DNA of 64,000 bases from Desulfovibrio legallii (lineage in GTDB: Bacteria > Desulfobacterota > Desulfovibrionia > Desulfovibrionales > Desulfovibrionaceae), in assembly GCF_900102485.1 (NCBI RefSeq), contig NZ_FNBX01000004.1, forward strand, positions 124,001 to 188,000, given 5' to 3'. Below are positions 7,884 to 16,895 of the stretch, one piece after another (within the stretch, counting starts at the first letter, position 1; each line of letters starts with the position of its first letter). Under the pieces are notes generated by a model, which ran no database searches, had not been told where the DNA came from, and worked only from the letters and a program-made list of their open reading frames with translations. A program made the translations under genes and the position numbers.

Positions 7884-9422
7884 CTACTTCTCGTGCCAGC
7901 CCAGAAACATCCGGTAGGCGGGGTTGGCGGTTTCCTCCACATGCGGGTAGCCCATGCGCTCCACGCGGGCCAGAAAGTCCTCAAAATCCGTCCGTTTTTC
8001 TTCAGGGGCTTCAAAGCCCACCAGCACGCGCCCGAAATCCGCGCCGTGGTAGCGATACTGAAAAAGGGTAATGCTGAAATCCACCCGCATGGCGTCCATG
8101 AAATCCAGCAGCGCGCCGGGCCGTTCGGGGAAGGTGAAGCGCAGCAGGCGCTCGTGCAGCACCTGCGGGGCATTGCCGCCCACCAGGTGGCGCAGGTGCA
8201 CCTTGGCCAGCTCGTTGTCCGTAAGGTCCAGGGCCTCGAATCCGTGGCCGCGCAGCTCGCCGAGCACTTCGGCCACGTCCTCCCTTCCGTTAATTTTGAC
8301 GCCCACCAGCACCCTGGCCCGCTGTGGATCGGAATAGCGCGTGCACAGCTCCGTAATGTTGCGGCTGCCGAAGGCGGCGCAAAGCTGGCGGAAGCTGCCC
8401 ACAGTTTCCGGAATGGTGACGGCCAGCAGAGCCTCGCGCTGCGCGCCGATCTCGGAGCGGTCCACCACATGGCTCAAGCGGTCGAAATTCATGTTGGCCC
8501 CGCTCACCACGGCCACCAGGGTGGTGTCGTGCAGGCCGCCTTCTTTGGCATAGGCCCGCAGTCCCGCCAGGGCAAGAGCGCCGGCGGGCTCCGCCACCAC
8601 GCGCGTATCCTCAAAAATATCCTTGATCGCGCCGCAGATGGCGTCCGTTTCCACCGTGACGATGTCGTCCAGCAGGTCGCGACAAATGGCAAAGGTCTCC
8701 TCGCCCACCAGCTTCACGGCCACGCCGTCGGCAAACAGCCCCACATGGGCGAGCTCCACCCTTTTCCCGGCCATGACGGAACGCCGCATGGCGTCGGAAT
8801 CCACAGGCTCCACCCCGACAACGCGGATCTCCGGCCGCAGATTTTTGATGTAGGCCGCCACGCCCGCCGCCATGCCCCCGCCGCCGATGGGCACGAACAC
8901 CGCGTGGATGGGCCCCGTGTGCTGCCGCAGGATTTCCATGGCTATGGTGCCTTGGCCCGCAATGACGTCCGGGTCGTCAAAAGGGGGGATATAGATGCAG
9001 CCCGATTCCTGGATCAGCTCCAGGGTATGCTGCCAGGCGTCGCTGAAAGATTCGCCGTACAGCACCACCTGCCCGCCCAGTCGCCGTACGGCCTCCACCT
9101 TAATGGCGGGCGTGGTCACGGGCATGACAATGGCAGCCTCGCAGCCCAGCCGCCGGGCCGCCAGCGCCACGCCCTGGGCGTGATTGCCCGCGGAGGCGGT
9201 GATCACCCCCCGGCGGAGCTCCTCGCGCGAGAGGTGCGCCATTTTGTTGTAGGCCCCGCGCAGCTTGAAGGAGAACACCGGCTGCAGATCCTCGCGCTTG
9301 AGCAGTACGGTATTGCCAAGGCGGCGCGAAAGGGTCGCGGCCTCTTCCAAGGGCGTTTCCACCGCCACGTCATACACGCGGCTGAGTAAAATTCTGTGCA
9401 GATAGGCGCTGTGTTTGTCCAT
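7884..9422 (-). CDS. ilvA: Threonine ammonia-lyase, biosynthetic
   Basis: This 512-aa PLP enzyme deaminates threonine to 2-oxobutanoate, the first step of isoleucine synthesis. The PLP lysine is K53 in SFKLRGAY. The phosphate-binding glycine loop GGGG is at residues 180-183, with a serine-threonine dehydratase fold up to about residue 320. The C-terminal 180 residues form two ACT-like regulatory domains (LLAVTIPETVGSFRQLC and LLRFTFPERPGALLDF), so allosteric inhibition by isoleucine is expected. The full length matches the long biosynthetic form. It is monocistronic in this window, starting at ATG 9422. Confidence 0.95.
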   Translation of the reverse strand: MDKHSAYLHRILLSRVYDVAVETPLEEAATLSRRLGNTVLLKREDLQPVFSFKLRGAYNKMAHLSREELRRGVITASAGNHAQGVALAARRLGCEAAIVMPVTTPAIKVEAVRRLGGQVVLYGESFSDAWQHTLELIQESGCIYIPPFDDPDVIAGQGTIAMEILRQHTGPIHAVFVPIGGGGMAAGVAAYIKNLRPEIRVVGVEPVDSDAMRRSVMAGKRVELAHVGLFADGVAVKLVGEETFAICRDLLDDIVTVETDAICGAIKDIFEDTRVVAEPAGALALAGLRAYAKEGGLHDTTLVAVVSGANMNFDRLSHVVDRSEIGAQREALLAVTIPETVGSFRQLCAAFGSRNITELCTRYSDPQRARVLVGVKINGREDVAEVLGELRGHGFEALDLTDNELAKVHLRHLVGGNAPQVLHERLLRFTFPERPGALLDFMDAMRVDFSITLFQYRYHGADFGRVLVGFEAPEEKRTDFEDFLARVERMGYPHVEETANPAYRMFLGWHEK

Positions 9423-9856
9423 GAACGCTCCTTGGGGCTTCAGGCTTCGGGCGGGGGGCTGATCGGAACAGGCGCTCCGGCGGGCGCACCGTCGCCGCGT
9501 GGCTCCAAGCTATATACCGCCAGGCCGCTGGGCTCAAGTGCGGCGGATTCGCGCCAAGGTCGAGCTTGAGGCCCAGGCGAGGGAACGGGCCAGGGAGCAG
9601 AAGGCCGCCCTCAAAAGGTAGATTCTCGTCTTGAGCAGTTACGAGCCTTACGAGCCCCAATTAGATGCGGTGCCCCTGCCCGGTACAGCCTCGACATTCT
9701 TCGTCGGCTTTTGTATATTCGCTCTTCCGAAATGAGGACCGAAGCGGCGCCCCCGCCCGTCGGCCCGCAGGCCGGGCGGCAGAACGGGCGCCGCCCCGCA
9801 TGATCCATTCCGTCGCCCCCGGCGACCGCAAGCCCGCACAGGAACTTGAACCAGCT
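9423..9856. other. Intergenic region between divergent ilvA and hisD
   Basis: About 430 bp. From 9499 (GTG) to 9621 there is a short + strand open frame of 40 codons with a charged Arg/Glu/Lys/Ala-rich C-terminal half. It has no clear ribosome binding site and may be chance or a remnant. An in-frame upstream extension of hisD exists from 9665, but it has Pro/Arg/Ala-rich non-coding-like composition. The promoters of ilvA and hisD must lie here; no clear -35/-10 pair stands out. Confidence 0.35.
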
Positions 9857-11161
9857 ATGACCTGTCGGATTCTGAGCCTGCAACACCCGCAGGAATGGCC
9901 CAAGATGTCCCAGTGGCTGCAGGGCCGCCGCAACCCCGGCAACGGGGCCGAAGCGGCCGTACAGGAGATTCTGGCCGCCGTGCGCGAACGCGGCGACGCG
10001 GCCCTGGTAGACTATACCCGCAAATTCGACTGCCCGGATTTTGCCCCGCCCCTGCGCGTGACCGAGCAGGAAATCGCCCGCGCCGCCGCCACGGTGAGCA
10101 TTGAAAACCGGGAAATCATCAGCGCCGCCGCGGCCAACATCCGCATCTTTCACGAAGCGCAGGTGGAAAAATCCTGGTTCCTCACCCGCCAGGACGGCAG
10201 CATCCTGGGCCAGCAGGTAACCCCCGTGGACGCCGCCGGCCTTTATGTGCCCGGCGGCCAGGGCGGCAACACGCCGCTTATTTCCAGCCTGCTCATGAGC
10301 GCTATCCCCGCCCAGGTGGCGGGCGCGCCCCGGCTGGCCGTGTGCACGCCCCCGCGCGCGGACGGCAGCGTCAACCCCCACATCCTGGCTGCCGCGCACC
10401 TGCTGGATATCGACGAGGTCTACCGCGTGGGCGGGGCCTGGTCCATCGCGGCCCTGGCCTTCGGCACTGAAAGCCTGCCCCCCGTGGACGTCATCGCCGG
10501 GCCGGGCAACATCTTTGTGACCACAGCCAAGCGCCTGGTGCAGGGACAGGTGGGCATAGACATGATCGCCGGGCCCAGCGAGGTGCTGGTGGTGGCGGAC
10601 GCTTCCGCCAATCCCGCCTGGCTCGCGGCGGACATGCTCTCGCAGGCCGAGCACGACGCCCTGGCCTCGGCCATCTGCGTCACCGACGACGCCCGCCTGG
10701 CAGAAACCCTGAACCTGGAGCTGAAAAAACAGTGCGCCGCCCTGCCGCGCGCCGCCATTGCCGCGCGCGCGCTGGAGGATTGGGGGGCCATCGTCCTCAC
10801 GCCCGACCTCAACACGGCCGTGGCCGTAGCCAACCAGGCGGCGCCCGAGCACCTGGAGCTCTGCGTGCGCGATCCCTGGGCCGTGCTGCCCTTCATCCGG
10901 CACGCCGGGGCCGTGTTCATGGGCCAGCACAGCCCGGAAGCGGTGGGCGATTATTTTGCCGGGCCCAACCACGTGCTGCCCACCCTGGGCACGGCGCGCT
11001 TTTCCTCGGCCCTTTCGGTGCAGACATTTTGCAAAAAAACCAGCGTGGTGGCCGCATCTTCCGCCTTTTTGCAGCAAAACAAGGCAGCCATTGCGGCCCT
11101 GGCCCGGATGGAAGGGCTGGAGGCCCACGCCCGCTCCGTGGAGGCGCGGGGCAGAAAATAG
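9857..11161 (+). CDS. hisD: Histidinol dehydrogenase
   Basis: This 434-aa zinc enzyme catalyses the last two NAD-dependent oxidations of histidine synthesis, from L-histidinol to L-histidine. The family signature region IAGPSEVLVVAD is present. Zn ligands Gln and His are in MLSQAEHDALA, the catalytic Glu-His pair is in QAAPEHLEL, and the C-terminal region EAVGDYFAGPNHVLPT is intact. The ATG at 9857 gives the usual family length; the only Shine-Dalgarno-like sequence (AGGAA) is rather far upstream. It is followed after 24 nt by purC, and no other his gene is near, so histidine genes are scattered in this genome. Confidence 0.95.
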   Translation: MTCRILSLQHPQEWPKMSQWLQGRRNPGNGAEAAVQEILAAVRERGDAALVDYTRKFDCPDFAPPLRVTEQEIARAAATVSIENREIISAAAANIRIFHEAQVEKSWFLTRQDGSILGQQVTPVDAAGLYVPGGQGGNTPLISSLLMSAIPAQVAGAPRLAVCTPPRADGSVNPHILAAAHLLDIDEVYRVGGAWSIAALAFGTESLPPVDVIAGPGNIFVTTAKRLVQGQVGIDMIAGPSEVLVVADASANPAWLAADMLSQAEHDALASAICVTDDARLAETLNLELKKQCAALPRAAIAARALEDWGAIVLTPDLNTAVAVANQAAPEHLELCVRDPWAVLPFIRHAGAVFMGQHSPEAVGDYFAGPNHVLPTLGTARFSSALSVQTFCKKTSVVAASSAFLQQNKAAIAALARMEGLEAHARSVEARGRK

Positions 11162-11185
11162 CGCGGCTTTTCCGCGGGAGTTCCC

Positions 11186-12067
11186 ATGAAAGTTGTGGTC
11201 AAGACTGAAATAGACGCCTACCCCCTGCTCTCGCGCGGCAAAGTGCGCGACATCTACGCGGTGGACGCAGATACCCTGCTCATCGTCACCACGGACCGCA
11301 TGTCCGCCTTTGACGTCATCATGAACGACCCCATCCCGTACAAAGGCGTGATTCTGAACAAAATCACCCTGTTCTGGATGGAAAAATTTAAAGACATCAT
11401 CCCCAACCACCTGCTGGAAAGCGATGTGGCCCGCTTCCCCGCGGCGCTCGCGCCCTGGAAGGAGGAGCTGGAAGGCCGCGCCGTTCTGGTGCGCAAGGCC
11501 AGGCCCCTGCCTGTGGAATGCATTGTGCGCGGCTACATCACGGGTTCCGGCTGGAAAGACTACCAGACCACCGGCACGCTCTGCGGCTACGCCCTGCCCG
11601 CCAACCTGCGCGAATCCGACCGGCTGGATCCGCCCCTGTTCACGCCTTCCACCAAGGCGGCCCTGGGGCAGCACGACGAAAACATCAGCGTGACCAGGGC
11701 AGCGGAAATTCTGGGGGCGGAAACCGCCGCCCAGGTGGAGCGGGCCTCCCTGCAGATCTATGCCGCCGGACGCGCCTGGGCGGCGGAGCGGGGCATTATC
11801 GTTGCCGACACCAAATTCGAGTTTGGCTTTATTGACGGCAAGCTGCACCTGATTGACGAAGTGCTTACGCCCGATTCCTCGCGCTTCTGGCCGGCCAAGG
11901 GCTATGAGCCCGGCCATGGCCAGCCCAGCTTCGACAAACAGTACCTGCGCGACTGGCTCAAAAAACAGCCCTGGAACATGCAGCCGCCCCCGCCGGCCCT
12001 GCCTGCGGACATTATCGAAGCCACGGCCGCCCGCTACCGCGAGGCCTACGACATCCTGACAAAGTAA
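11186..12067 (+). CDS. purC: SAICAR synthetase (phosphoribosylaminoimidazole-succinocarboxamide synthase)
   Basis: This 293-aa ATP-grasp-related enzyme joins CAIR and aspartate in purine synthesis. Family sequences include SRGKVRDIYAVD at the N-terminus (nucleotide-binding strand), CIVRGYITGSGWKDY, and LIDEVLTPDSSRFW (metal/ATP-site Asp/Glu) near residue 230. The length is that of the longer, yeast-like PurC subgroup. GGGAG precedes the ATG. It lies 24 nt after hisD and is probably co-transcribed with it; the fabI gene downstream has its own likely promoter. Confidence 0.95.
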   Translation: MKVVVKTEIDAYPLLSRGKVRDIYAVDADTLLIVTTDRMSAFDVIMNDPIPYKGVILNKITLFWMEKFKDIIPNHLLESDVARFPAALAPWKEELEGRAVLVRKARPLPVECIVRGYITGSGWKDYQTTGTLCGYALPANLRESDRLDPPLFTPSTKAALGQHDENISVTRAAEILGAETAAQVERASLQIYAAGRAWAAERGIIVADTKFEFGFIDGKLHLIDEVLTPDSSRFWPAKGYEPGHGQPSFDKQYLRDWLKKQPWNMQPPPPALPADIIEATAARYREAYDILTK

Positions 12068-12188
12068 CCCCGCTTTCGCGCGGCTGCAGGCCCCCCCTGC
12101 GGCCGTGCGCCTGCAGGCCCCTGCGCGGCGCTTGCGCCATTGCCGCCTGCGGGGCGCGCAGATGCGGGGTGATTTCCCAGGTTTTTAC

Positions 12189-12197
12189 TGTTATAGT
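12189..12197 (+). promoter_or_regulatory. Extended -10 promoter element upstream of fabI
   Basis: TGTTATAGT is an extended -10 (TGn plus TATAGT, 12192-12197) in an AT-rich patch 131 bp before the fabI ATG. The -35 region is weak. The GC-rich sequence from 12068 to 12180 can fold but shows no clear T-run terminator. Confidence 0.4.
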
Positions 12198-12327
12198 CGT
12201 GCCACTGCGCTGCGGCAGACGCGCGCGACGGATTCTGCGCCGGGCTTTCCCCGGATTGCGGCCCCCTGCCGCGCAAACCTGAACCATGCCCGGAACATCC
12301 GGCCCCCTACAGCAAGGAGGAGAATCC

Positions 12328-13098
12328 ATGCTGCTGCAAGGAAAAAAAGCCCTGATTATGGGCCTCGCCAACAACAGAAGCATTGCCTACGGCATAGCCT
12401 CCGCCCTCAAAGAACAGGGCGCGCGCCTGGCTTTCAACTATGTGGGCGAAGCCATCAAAAAGCGCGTGGAGCCCCTCAGTGCGGAGCTGGGCGGTGAATT
12501 CACCTTCCAGTGTGACGTGTGCGACGACGGCCAGATAGCCGACGCCGCGGCCCTGGTGAAAGACCACTGGGGCGACCTGGACATCCTGGTGCACTCCGTG
12601 GCCTTTGCCAACCGGGAAGACCTCAATGGCCGTTTTCTGGATACCTCCCGGGACGGCTTCAAGCTGGCGCTGGAGGTTTCGGCCTTTTCTCTTACGGCTC
12701 TTTGCCGCGCCTTTGAACCCCTGTTCCACGACGGCTCCTCTGTCGTTACCATGACCTACCACGGCTCCACCCAGATCATCCCCGGCTACAACGTCATGGG
12801 CGTGGCCAAATCAGCGCTGGAAGCCTCCGTGCGTTATCTGGCTTACGACCTGGGCCCCAAGGGCGTGCGCGTCAACGCCATCAGCTCCGGCCCCATCAAG
12901 ACGCTGGCGGCCTCGGCCGTCTCCAGCCTCAAAGACATTTTTACCCTGGTGGAGAACCACGCCCCCCTGCACCGCAACGTGCGCACCACGGATGTGGGCG
13001 GCGCCGCCGCCTTCCTGGCCTCGGATCTGGCCCACGCCGTTACCGGCCAGGTGCTCTATGTAGACAGCGGCTTCAGCAAAATGGGCGTGCCCGCCTGA
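12328..13098 (+). CDS. fabI: Enoyl-[acyl-carrier-protein] reductase (NADH)
   Basis: This 256-aa short-chain dehydrogenase-like enzyme reduces trans-2-enoyl-ACP, the last step of each fatty-acid elongation round. The cofactor-binding N-terminus reads GLANNRSIAYGIA, the typical FabI variant of the glycine motif. Active-site Tyr154 and Lys161 (Y-x6-K, in GYNVMGVAKSALEA) and Tyr144 are in place, followed by NAISSGPIKTLAAS. AAGGAGG lies 8 nt before the ATG. The presence of FabI implies potential sensitivity to FabI inhibitors; no FabK/FabV is seen here. A 41-aa membrane peptide gene follows. Confidence 0.95.
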   Translation: MLLQGKKALIMGLANNRSIAYGIASALKEQGARLAFNYVGEAIKKRVEPLSAELGGEFTFQCDVCDDGQIADAAALVKDHWGDLDILVHSVAFANREDLNGRFLDTSRDGFKLALEVSAFSLTALCRAFEPLFHDGSSVVTMTYHGSTQIIPGYNVMGVAKSALEASVRYLAYDLGPKGVRVNAISSGPIKTLAASAVSSLKDIFTLVENHAPLHRNVRTTDVGGAAAFLASDLAHAVTGQVLYVDSGFSKMGVPA

Positions 13099-13126
13099 AG
13101 GCGGCGCCGTTGCTCACGGAAATCAC

Positions 13127-13252
13127 ATGGATTACGCAGTTCTCAACGCCTTAGGCATTACTGTTCTGGCTGTCCTGGCCCTGTGGGTTTTTGTGCGCGC
13201 GGCGCGCAAAGAACAAAACCGGCGCGACCAGGACGACAAGAAAAACCTTTGA
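13127..13252 (+). CDS. Small membrane protein, 41 aa
   Basis: ATG at 13127, 28 nt after fabI, opens a 41-codon frame: one hydrophobic helix (residues about 7-23, LGITVLAVLALWVFV) followed by a highly charged tail (RAARKEQNRRDQDDKKNL). This single-TM, positive-inside architecture is typical of real small membrane proteins. The composition is unlike random GC-rich frames. GGA lies weakly before the start. It resembles the small CcoQ/CcoS-like or cytochrome-accessory class only in shape; no family is recognised. Confidence 0.5.
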   Translation: MDYAVLNALGITVLAVLALWVFVRAARKEQNRRDQDDKKNL

Positions 13253-13497
13253 AGCATTGTGGCCGGCTGGCGCCCGCCCCCGCCCCGGCGGCGACGCGGC
13301 GGGCCAGCTGCGCCGTCGGGCCGTGCGCCTGACGCCAAAAGCGGCTTCCCCAAAAAGGGCTGAGCGCCGCAGGTCCGCCGGCACGCCGCGCGGGCCGCAA
13401 CAGACAAAAGCAGAACCCGCACAAGCATTTTTTGCTTGCAGTCAGCACGCTTCTGCTATATAACCATTCGGCTTTACGCCGCATACCGGTGCAATGT

Positions 13498-13593
<96 letters not shown>

Positions 13594-13605
13594 AGAACAA
13601 ATGAG

Positions 13606-13644
13606 AACGGCGAGTTACTGAAAAAGTAACTCGCCGTTTTTGCG
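13606..13644 (+). terminator. Rho-independent terminator of tRNA-Ser
   Basis: A 14-bp perfect stem (13606-13619 with 13625-13638) around a GAAAA loop runs into a TTTTT tract, 13 nt after the tRNA. Confidence 0.85.
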
Positions 13645-13693
13645 TTCTAGCGGGGTGAAATTCGGGTCGGCGCGGGGTGGGCGTGACCTTACC

Positions 13694-14686
13694 CTAATGC
13701 GCTTCCAGAAACTCCAGCAAGATGTTGTGGAAGCGCTCATGGCTGGGCCGTTCAAGAAATAAGGCATGGCCCGCATCGGGCAGCACTTCCACCCGTACCG
13801 CCCCAGGCGTTGCGGCTATTGCCCGGCGCAGGGCGGGCGCATCCATAAATTTATCCTGCGCCCCCCAAATATACAGCACCGGCAACTCCAGTTTGCCCGC
13901 CGGGATAAGCGGCCCGTCCTTGGGGCCAAAAACCTCGCGCCGCCCTCCATTGGGAATGGGGTGATTGTCGTAACGTTTTACGCCCGCTGTATAAAGCCGT
14001 ACAACTTCAGATTCGGCAAATTGGGGGTCAACCGCGCCATTGGGAAGCAGGCGAAAGTCTTTGTAGGCGTGCGGCCAGACCTCTTGGGTAACAAAGGGTT
14101 CAGTTACCGACATCAGGCCAAGCCCGTGCAGAATAGGCGCGCACAGGGTAAGCGAACGCAGCTTTTCCGGGTGTCGCGCGGCAAACCGTGAGGCTGTTAC
14201 CGTGCCCCAGCTCCAGCCAAAAAGGTGCAGCTTTTTCGCCTTGCTGAGCGATAAAACCATATCCGCCGCAGCATTAAGATCCTGCGCCGCATAGTCGGCG
14301 TTGGGCATGAAGCCGTCCGCTACCTTGCCGGAACGTCCGAATCCGGCGATATCCAGCAGCCAGACCGTATAGCCGTGGTCAGCCAGAAACCTTGCCAGGC
14401 TGTAATCTTTGTAATCCACATCAAAAGGGTGCGAAGAAAAAGCAACGCCGTGGGCAAACAGAATCTGCTTTTCCGGCATGGCCCCGGCAGCCGGGCTTAT
14501 GCTCTGCAAAAACAGCTGAATGCCGTTCCGCTCCAGCGGGTGCTCCACAACGCGGTATTGCCCGGCATGGGCTGCGTATGTTGCAAAGCCGATAATTCCG
14601 GCTGCCAGAAAAAGGACGGCGAACACGCTGCGCAGGAGGCTGGGCAGGAGGTTCGTTTTTATGGCTCTGCTGCACAGGTATGGCAT
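13694..14686 (-). CDS. Alpha/beta hydrolase, membrane-anchored or exported
   Basis: This 330-aa alpha/beta-hydrolase-fold protein has one N-terminal hydrophobic segment (LLRSVFAVLFLAAGIIGFATYAA), so it is probably anchored in, or exported across, the inner membrane. The nucleophile elbow is GWSWG, the acid lies in WGAQDKFMD and the histidine in DAGHALFLE, with an oxyanion-side FAHGVAF. The natural substrate is unknown (an ester or lipid is possible). The start at ATG 14686 has AAGG 8 nt upstream. The base composition is visibly less GC-rich than its neighbours. The gene sits directly beside a tRNA-Ser, a common integration site, so horizontal gain is possible. Confidence 0.8.
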   Translation of the reverse strand: MPYLCSRAIKTNLLPSLLRSVFAVLFLAAGIIGFATYAAHAGQYRVVEHPLERNGIQLFLQSISPAAGAMPEKQILFAHGVAFSSHPFDVDYKDYSLARFLADHGYTVWLLDIAGFGRSGKVADGFMPNADYAAQDLNAAADMVLSLSKAKKLHLFGWSWGTVTASRFAARHPEKLRSLTLCAPILHGLGLMSVTEPFVTQEVWPHAYKDFRLLPNGAVDPQFAESEVVRLYTAGVKRYDNHPIPNGGRREVFGPKDGPLIPAGKLELPVLYIWGAQDKFMDAPALRRAIAATPGAVRVEVLPDAGHALFLERPSHERFHNILLEFLEAH

Positions 14687-14786
14687 GGGTACGGCCTTGG
14701 TTGATTTTTTAGCGCCATTAGCACGGTGGGGTTTGCGCGCGCAATCGCTGTAGCGGACGAGGCCAAAACTATCTGACCCTATGGAG

Positions 14787-14815
14787 ATTATACAATATGG
14801 GCCATAAAATTTCAA
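14787..14815 (-). promoter_or_regulatory. Promoter of the alpha/beta hydrolase gene
   Basis: On the minus strand, TTGAAA (14815-14810), a 17-bp spacer and a perfect TATAAT (14792-14787) lie about 100 bp before the hydrolase start. Confidence 0.7.
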
Positions 14816-14855
14816 ATAAGGCCAACCCGCGCCCGTGCGGCGGCCAATAAGACGG

Positions 14856-14888
14856 GCGAGCTGCCGTCATGAGGCGACGGCAGCTCGC
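14856..14888. other. Perfect 13-bp hairpin
   Basis: GCGAGCTGCCGTC (14856-14868) and its exact complement (14876-14888) enclose a 7-nt loop in the gap between the hydrolase promoter and the 3' end of znuA. It has no T-run. It could be a terminator for minus-strand transcription coming out of znuA. Confidence 0.4.
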
Positions 14889-14940
14889 GCAACGGTCAGG
14901 GCTTTATGCCGGGGCCTGGATTTTTGCGCGTCGCCTTACG

Positions 14941-15088
14941 GCCTTGCAACCTTGCAAGGCCGTAGCGGCTGCGTGCGCAGACGCGCGCCGTGCAGATGTA
15001 AGCGCAATGCATTTGCGCTGGTAAGCGCTGGAGCAAGCGTGTCCTAACCGTTGCGAATGCTTATTCTCAAAGGCCGTCTGCTCTAAGG
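14941..15088 (+). repeat. Dispersed 151-bp element, copy A
   Basis: About 148 bp matching the copies at 50169, 50753 and 52972. It begins with the palindrome GCCTTGCAACCTTGCAAGGC, contains a central AAGCGCAATGCATTTGCGCT hairpin and a hairpin ending in TTCTCAAAGG, and ends in TGCTCTAAGG. Its right end overlaps the znuA gene and supplies the znuA stop codon (TAG inside TTAGAGCA on the minus strand). Confidence 0.75.
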
Positions 15089-15985
15089 GCGCAGCGCCTT
15101 GACCAGCAGGGTCACATTGTGGCGGAACATCTCCAGATAGGTGGGCGCGGGGCCGTCCGGGCCGGAGAGGGCGTCGGCATAAAGCTCGCCGCCGGGCCTG
15201 GCTCCGGTCTCTCTGGCGATGTTTTCCACCAGGCGCGGGTCAGTCATGTTTTCCACAAACAGGGCCTTGATGCCCTCCGCCTTGATCTGCCGGATAAGCG
15301 CGCCCACATCCTGGGCCGAGGCCTCGGCCTCTGTGGAAAGGCCCTGCGGCGCGAGCAAGGTCAGGCCATAGGCTTCGCCAAAGTAGCCAAAGGCGTCGTG
15401 GGATGTGATGATCTTGCGCTCCGCCCGGGGGATGCCGCCTAGCGTCTTGCGAACCCAGCCTTCGGTTTCGCCGATTTTACCCAGGTACGCCCCGGCGTTT
15501 TTGCGGTAGGCGGCAGCGTGGGCCGGGTCCGCGGCGGCCAGGCCGTCAGCGATGTTCCGCACATAGATCCGCCCGTTGTCCAGGCTCTGCCAGGCGTGGG
15601 GGTCCGTCACTTTTTTGCCGCCTTCTTCCGCATCGACCATAGTGCGGGTGCGCACGCCCTTGCTGGCGATCACCACCGTGCCCTTGTAGCCGGAGGTCTG
15701 GATCAGTCGGTCCATCCAGCCCTCAAAATGCAGACCGTTGACCACCACCAGATCCGCCTGGGCCACGGCCTTGGCGTCAGCCGGGCTTGGCTGGTAAACG
15801 TGGGTATCCGCGTCGGGGCCCACCAGCGTGGTCACGCGCACCAGGTCGCCGCCCACGTTTTTGACCATATCGCCCAGGATGGAAAAGCTGACCGCCACCT
15901 TGAGCGGCGCGGCAAACGCCCCCTGCGCGCCCAAAAGGCTCAGACCGAGAACCAAGGCAAAAACGCCCGTCCAAAACCGTCGCAT
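15083..15985 (-). CDS. znuA: Zinc/metal ABC transporter, periplasmic binding protein
   Basis: This 300-aa cluster A-I (TroA/ZnuA) solute-binding protein has a signal peptide (FWTGVFALVLGLSLLGAQGAFA). Metal-ligand regions are visible: DADTHVYQPSPADAK (His), DPHAWQS (His), IITSHDAFGYF (His) and the C-terminal ELYADALS (Asp). The His/Asp-rich flexible loop of E. coli ZnuA is absent. The Zur regulator in the same operon points to zinc. The start was placed at ATG 15985 because GGAGG lies directly before it, rather than at the ATG four codons upstream. The last gene of the zur-znuCBA operon; its stop codon lies in a dispersed repeat. Confidence 0.9.
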   Translation of the reverse strand: MRRFWTGVFALVLGLSLLGAQGAFAAPLKVAVSFSILGDMVKNVGGDLVRVTTLVGPDADTHVYQPSPADAKAVAQADLVVVNGLHFEGWMDRLIQTSGYKGTVVIASKGVRTRTMVDAEEGGKKVTDPHAWQSLDNGRIYVRNIADGLAAADPAHAAAYRKNAGAYLGKIGETEGWVRKTLGGIPRAERKIITSHDAFGYFGEAYGLTLLAPQGLSTEAEASAQDVGALIRQIKAEGIKALFVENMTDPRLVENIARETGARPGGELYADALSGPDGPAPTYLEMFRHNVTLLVKALRP

Positions 15986-16016
15986 AGCTGCCTCCATCTG
16001 CCCGGCAAGGCCGGGG

Positions 16017-16895
16017 TTATTGTCCCTGTGCGCCTGGGGAGCGCCGCAGCAGGAGGATCATCCCCTGGCGCGGCCCCAGCAGCAGAGAAACGCAATGACA
16101 GGCCCCGGCGGTGAGCACAATGGCCGGCCCGGACGGCAGATTCCAGTAGTAGGAGAACAGCAGGCCCAGGTAGCCGGAAAGCATGGCGATGCCCGTAGCC
16201 ACCAAGGCCTGGGACCAGACCTGCCCGGCCCAGAAGCGGGCCGCCGTGGCGGGCAGCACCAGAAGCCCCACGGCCATGAGCGTGCCCAGGGCGCGGAAGC
16301 CGCCCACCAGGTTGAGGGCCACCAAGGCCATAAACAGGGTATGCACCAGAGGGCCGCCGCCCCCCACAGAGCGGAGAAAACCGGGATCAAAACACTCCAC
16401 CACCAAAGGACGGTAGAGGATGGACAAACTCAGGAGGCTCACGCTGGCCACGCCCGCCACCAGCAGCAGCGAGGCGTCGTCCACGGCCAGGATGGACCCG
16501 AACAGCACATGCATCAGGTCCATGCTGTTGCCCCGCAGGGAAACCAGCAGCACACCCAGAGCCAGAGAAATGAGGTACAGGGCCGCCAGGCTGGCGTCCT
16601 CCCGCAAGGGGGTGTAGCGCGAGACCAGGCCCGCCGCCACCACTACGCCCAACCCGGCCAGGAACCCGCCCACGGTCATGGCTGTAAGCGAAAGGCCGCA
16701 CAGCAGGAAGCCCGCGGCCACCCCCGGCAGCACGGCGTGGGACAAAGCGTCGCCCATAAGGCTCATGCGCCGCAGCACCAGAAAGGTGCCCACGGGGCCG
16801 CAGCCCAAAGCCAGAGCCAGAATGGCCGCCAGGGCATGCCGCATGAAAGCGAACTCCGCAAAGGGTTCGCAAAAAAGATTCCAGAGCCAGATCAT
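16017..16895 (-). CDS. znuB: Zinc ABC transporter permease
   Basis: This 292-aa ABC-3 family permease has about eight hydrophobic segments and the family sequence LRRMSLMGDALSHAVLPGVA near residue 42, the coupling and substrate-path region of ZnuB/MntB proteins. It carries metal from ZnuA across the inner membrane, powered by ZnuC. Its ATG overlaps the znuC stop by 4 nt (ATGA), so translation is coupled. The znuA start lies 31 nt downstream. Confidence 0.93.
   Translation of the reverse strand: MIWLWNLFCEPFAEFAFMRHALAAILALALGCGPVGTFLVLRRMSLMGDALSHAVLPGVAAGFLLCGLSLTAMTVGGFLAGLGVVVAAGLVSRYTPLREDASLAALYLISLALGVLLVSLRGNSMDLMHVLFGSILAVDDASLLLVAGVASVSLLSLSILYRPLVVECFDPGFLRSVGGGGPLVHTLFMALVALNLVGGFRALGTLMAVGLLVLPATAARFWAGQVWSQALVATGIAMLSGYLGLLFSYYWNLPSGPAIVLTAGACHCVSLLLGPRQGMILLLRRSPGAQGQ

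Noticed and set aside
9611..11917. 768-aa minus-strand open frame opposite hisD and purC
   Set aside because: Gly/His/Ala/Arg-rich antisense frame crossing two clear genes; both plus-strand products are recognisable enzymes.
13620..15090. Genomic island with integrase next to tRNA-Ser
   Set aside because: No integrase, no direct repeat of the tRNA 3' end and only one AT-richer gene; kept only as a possible small insertion.
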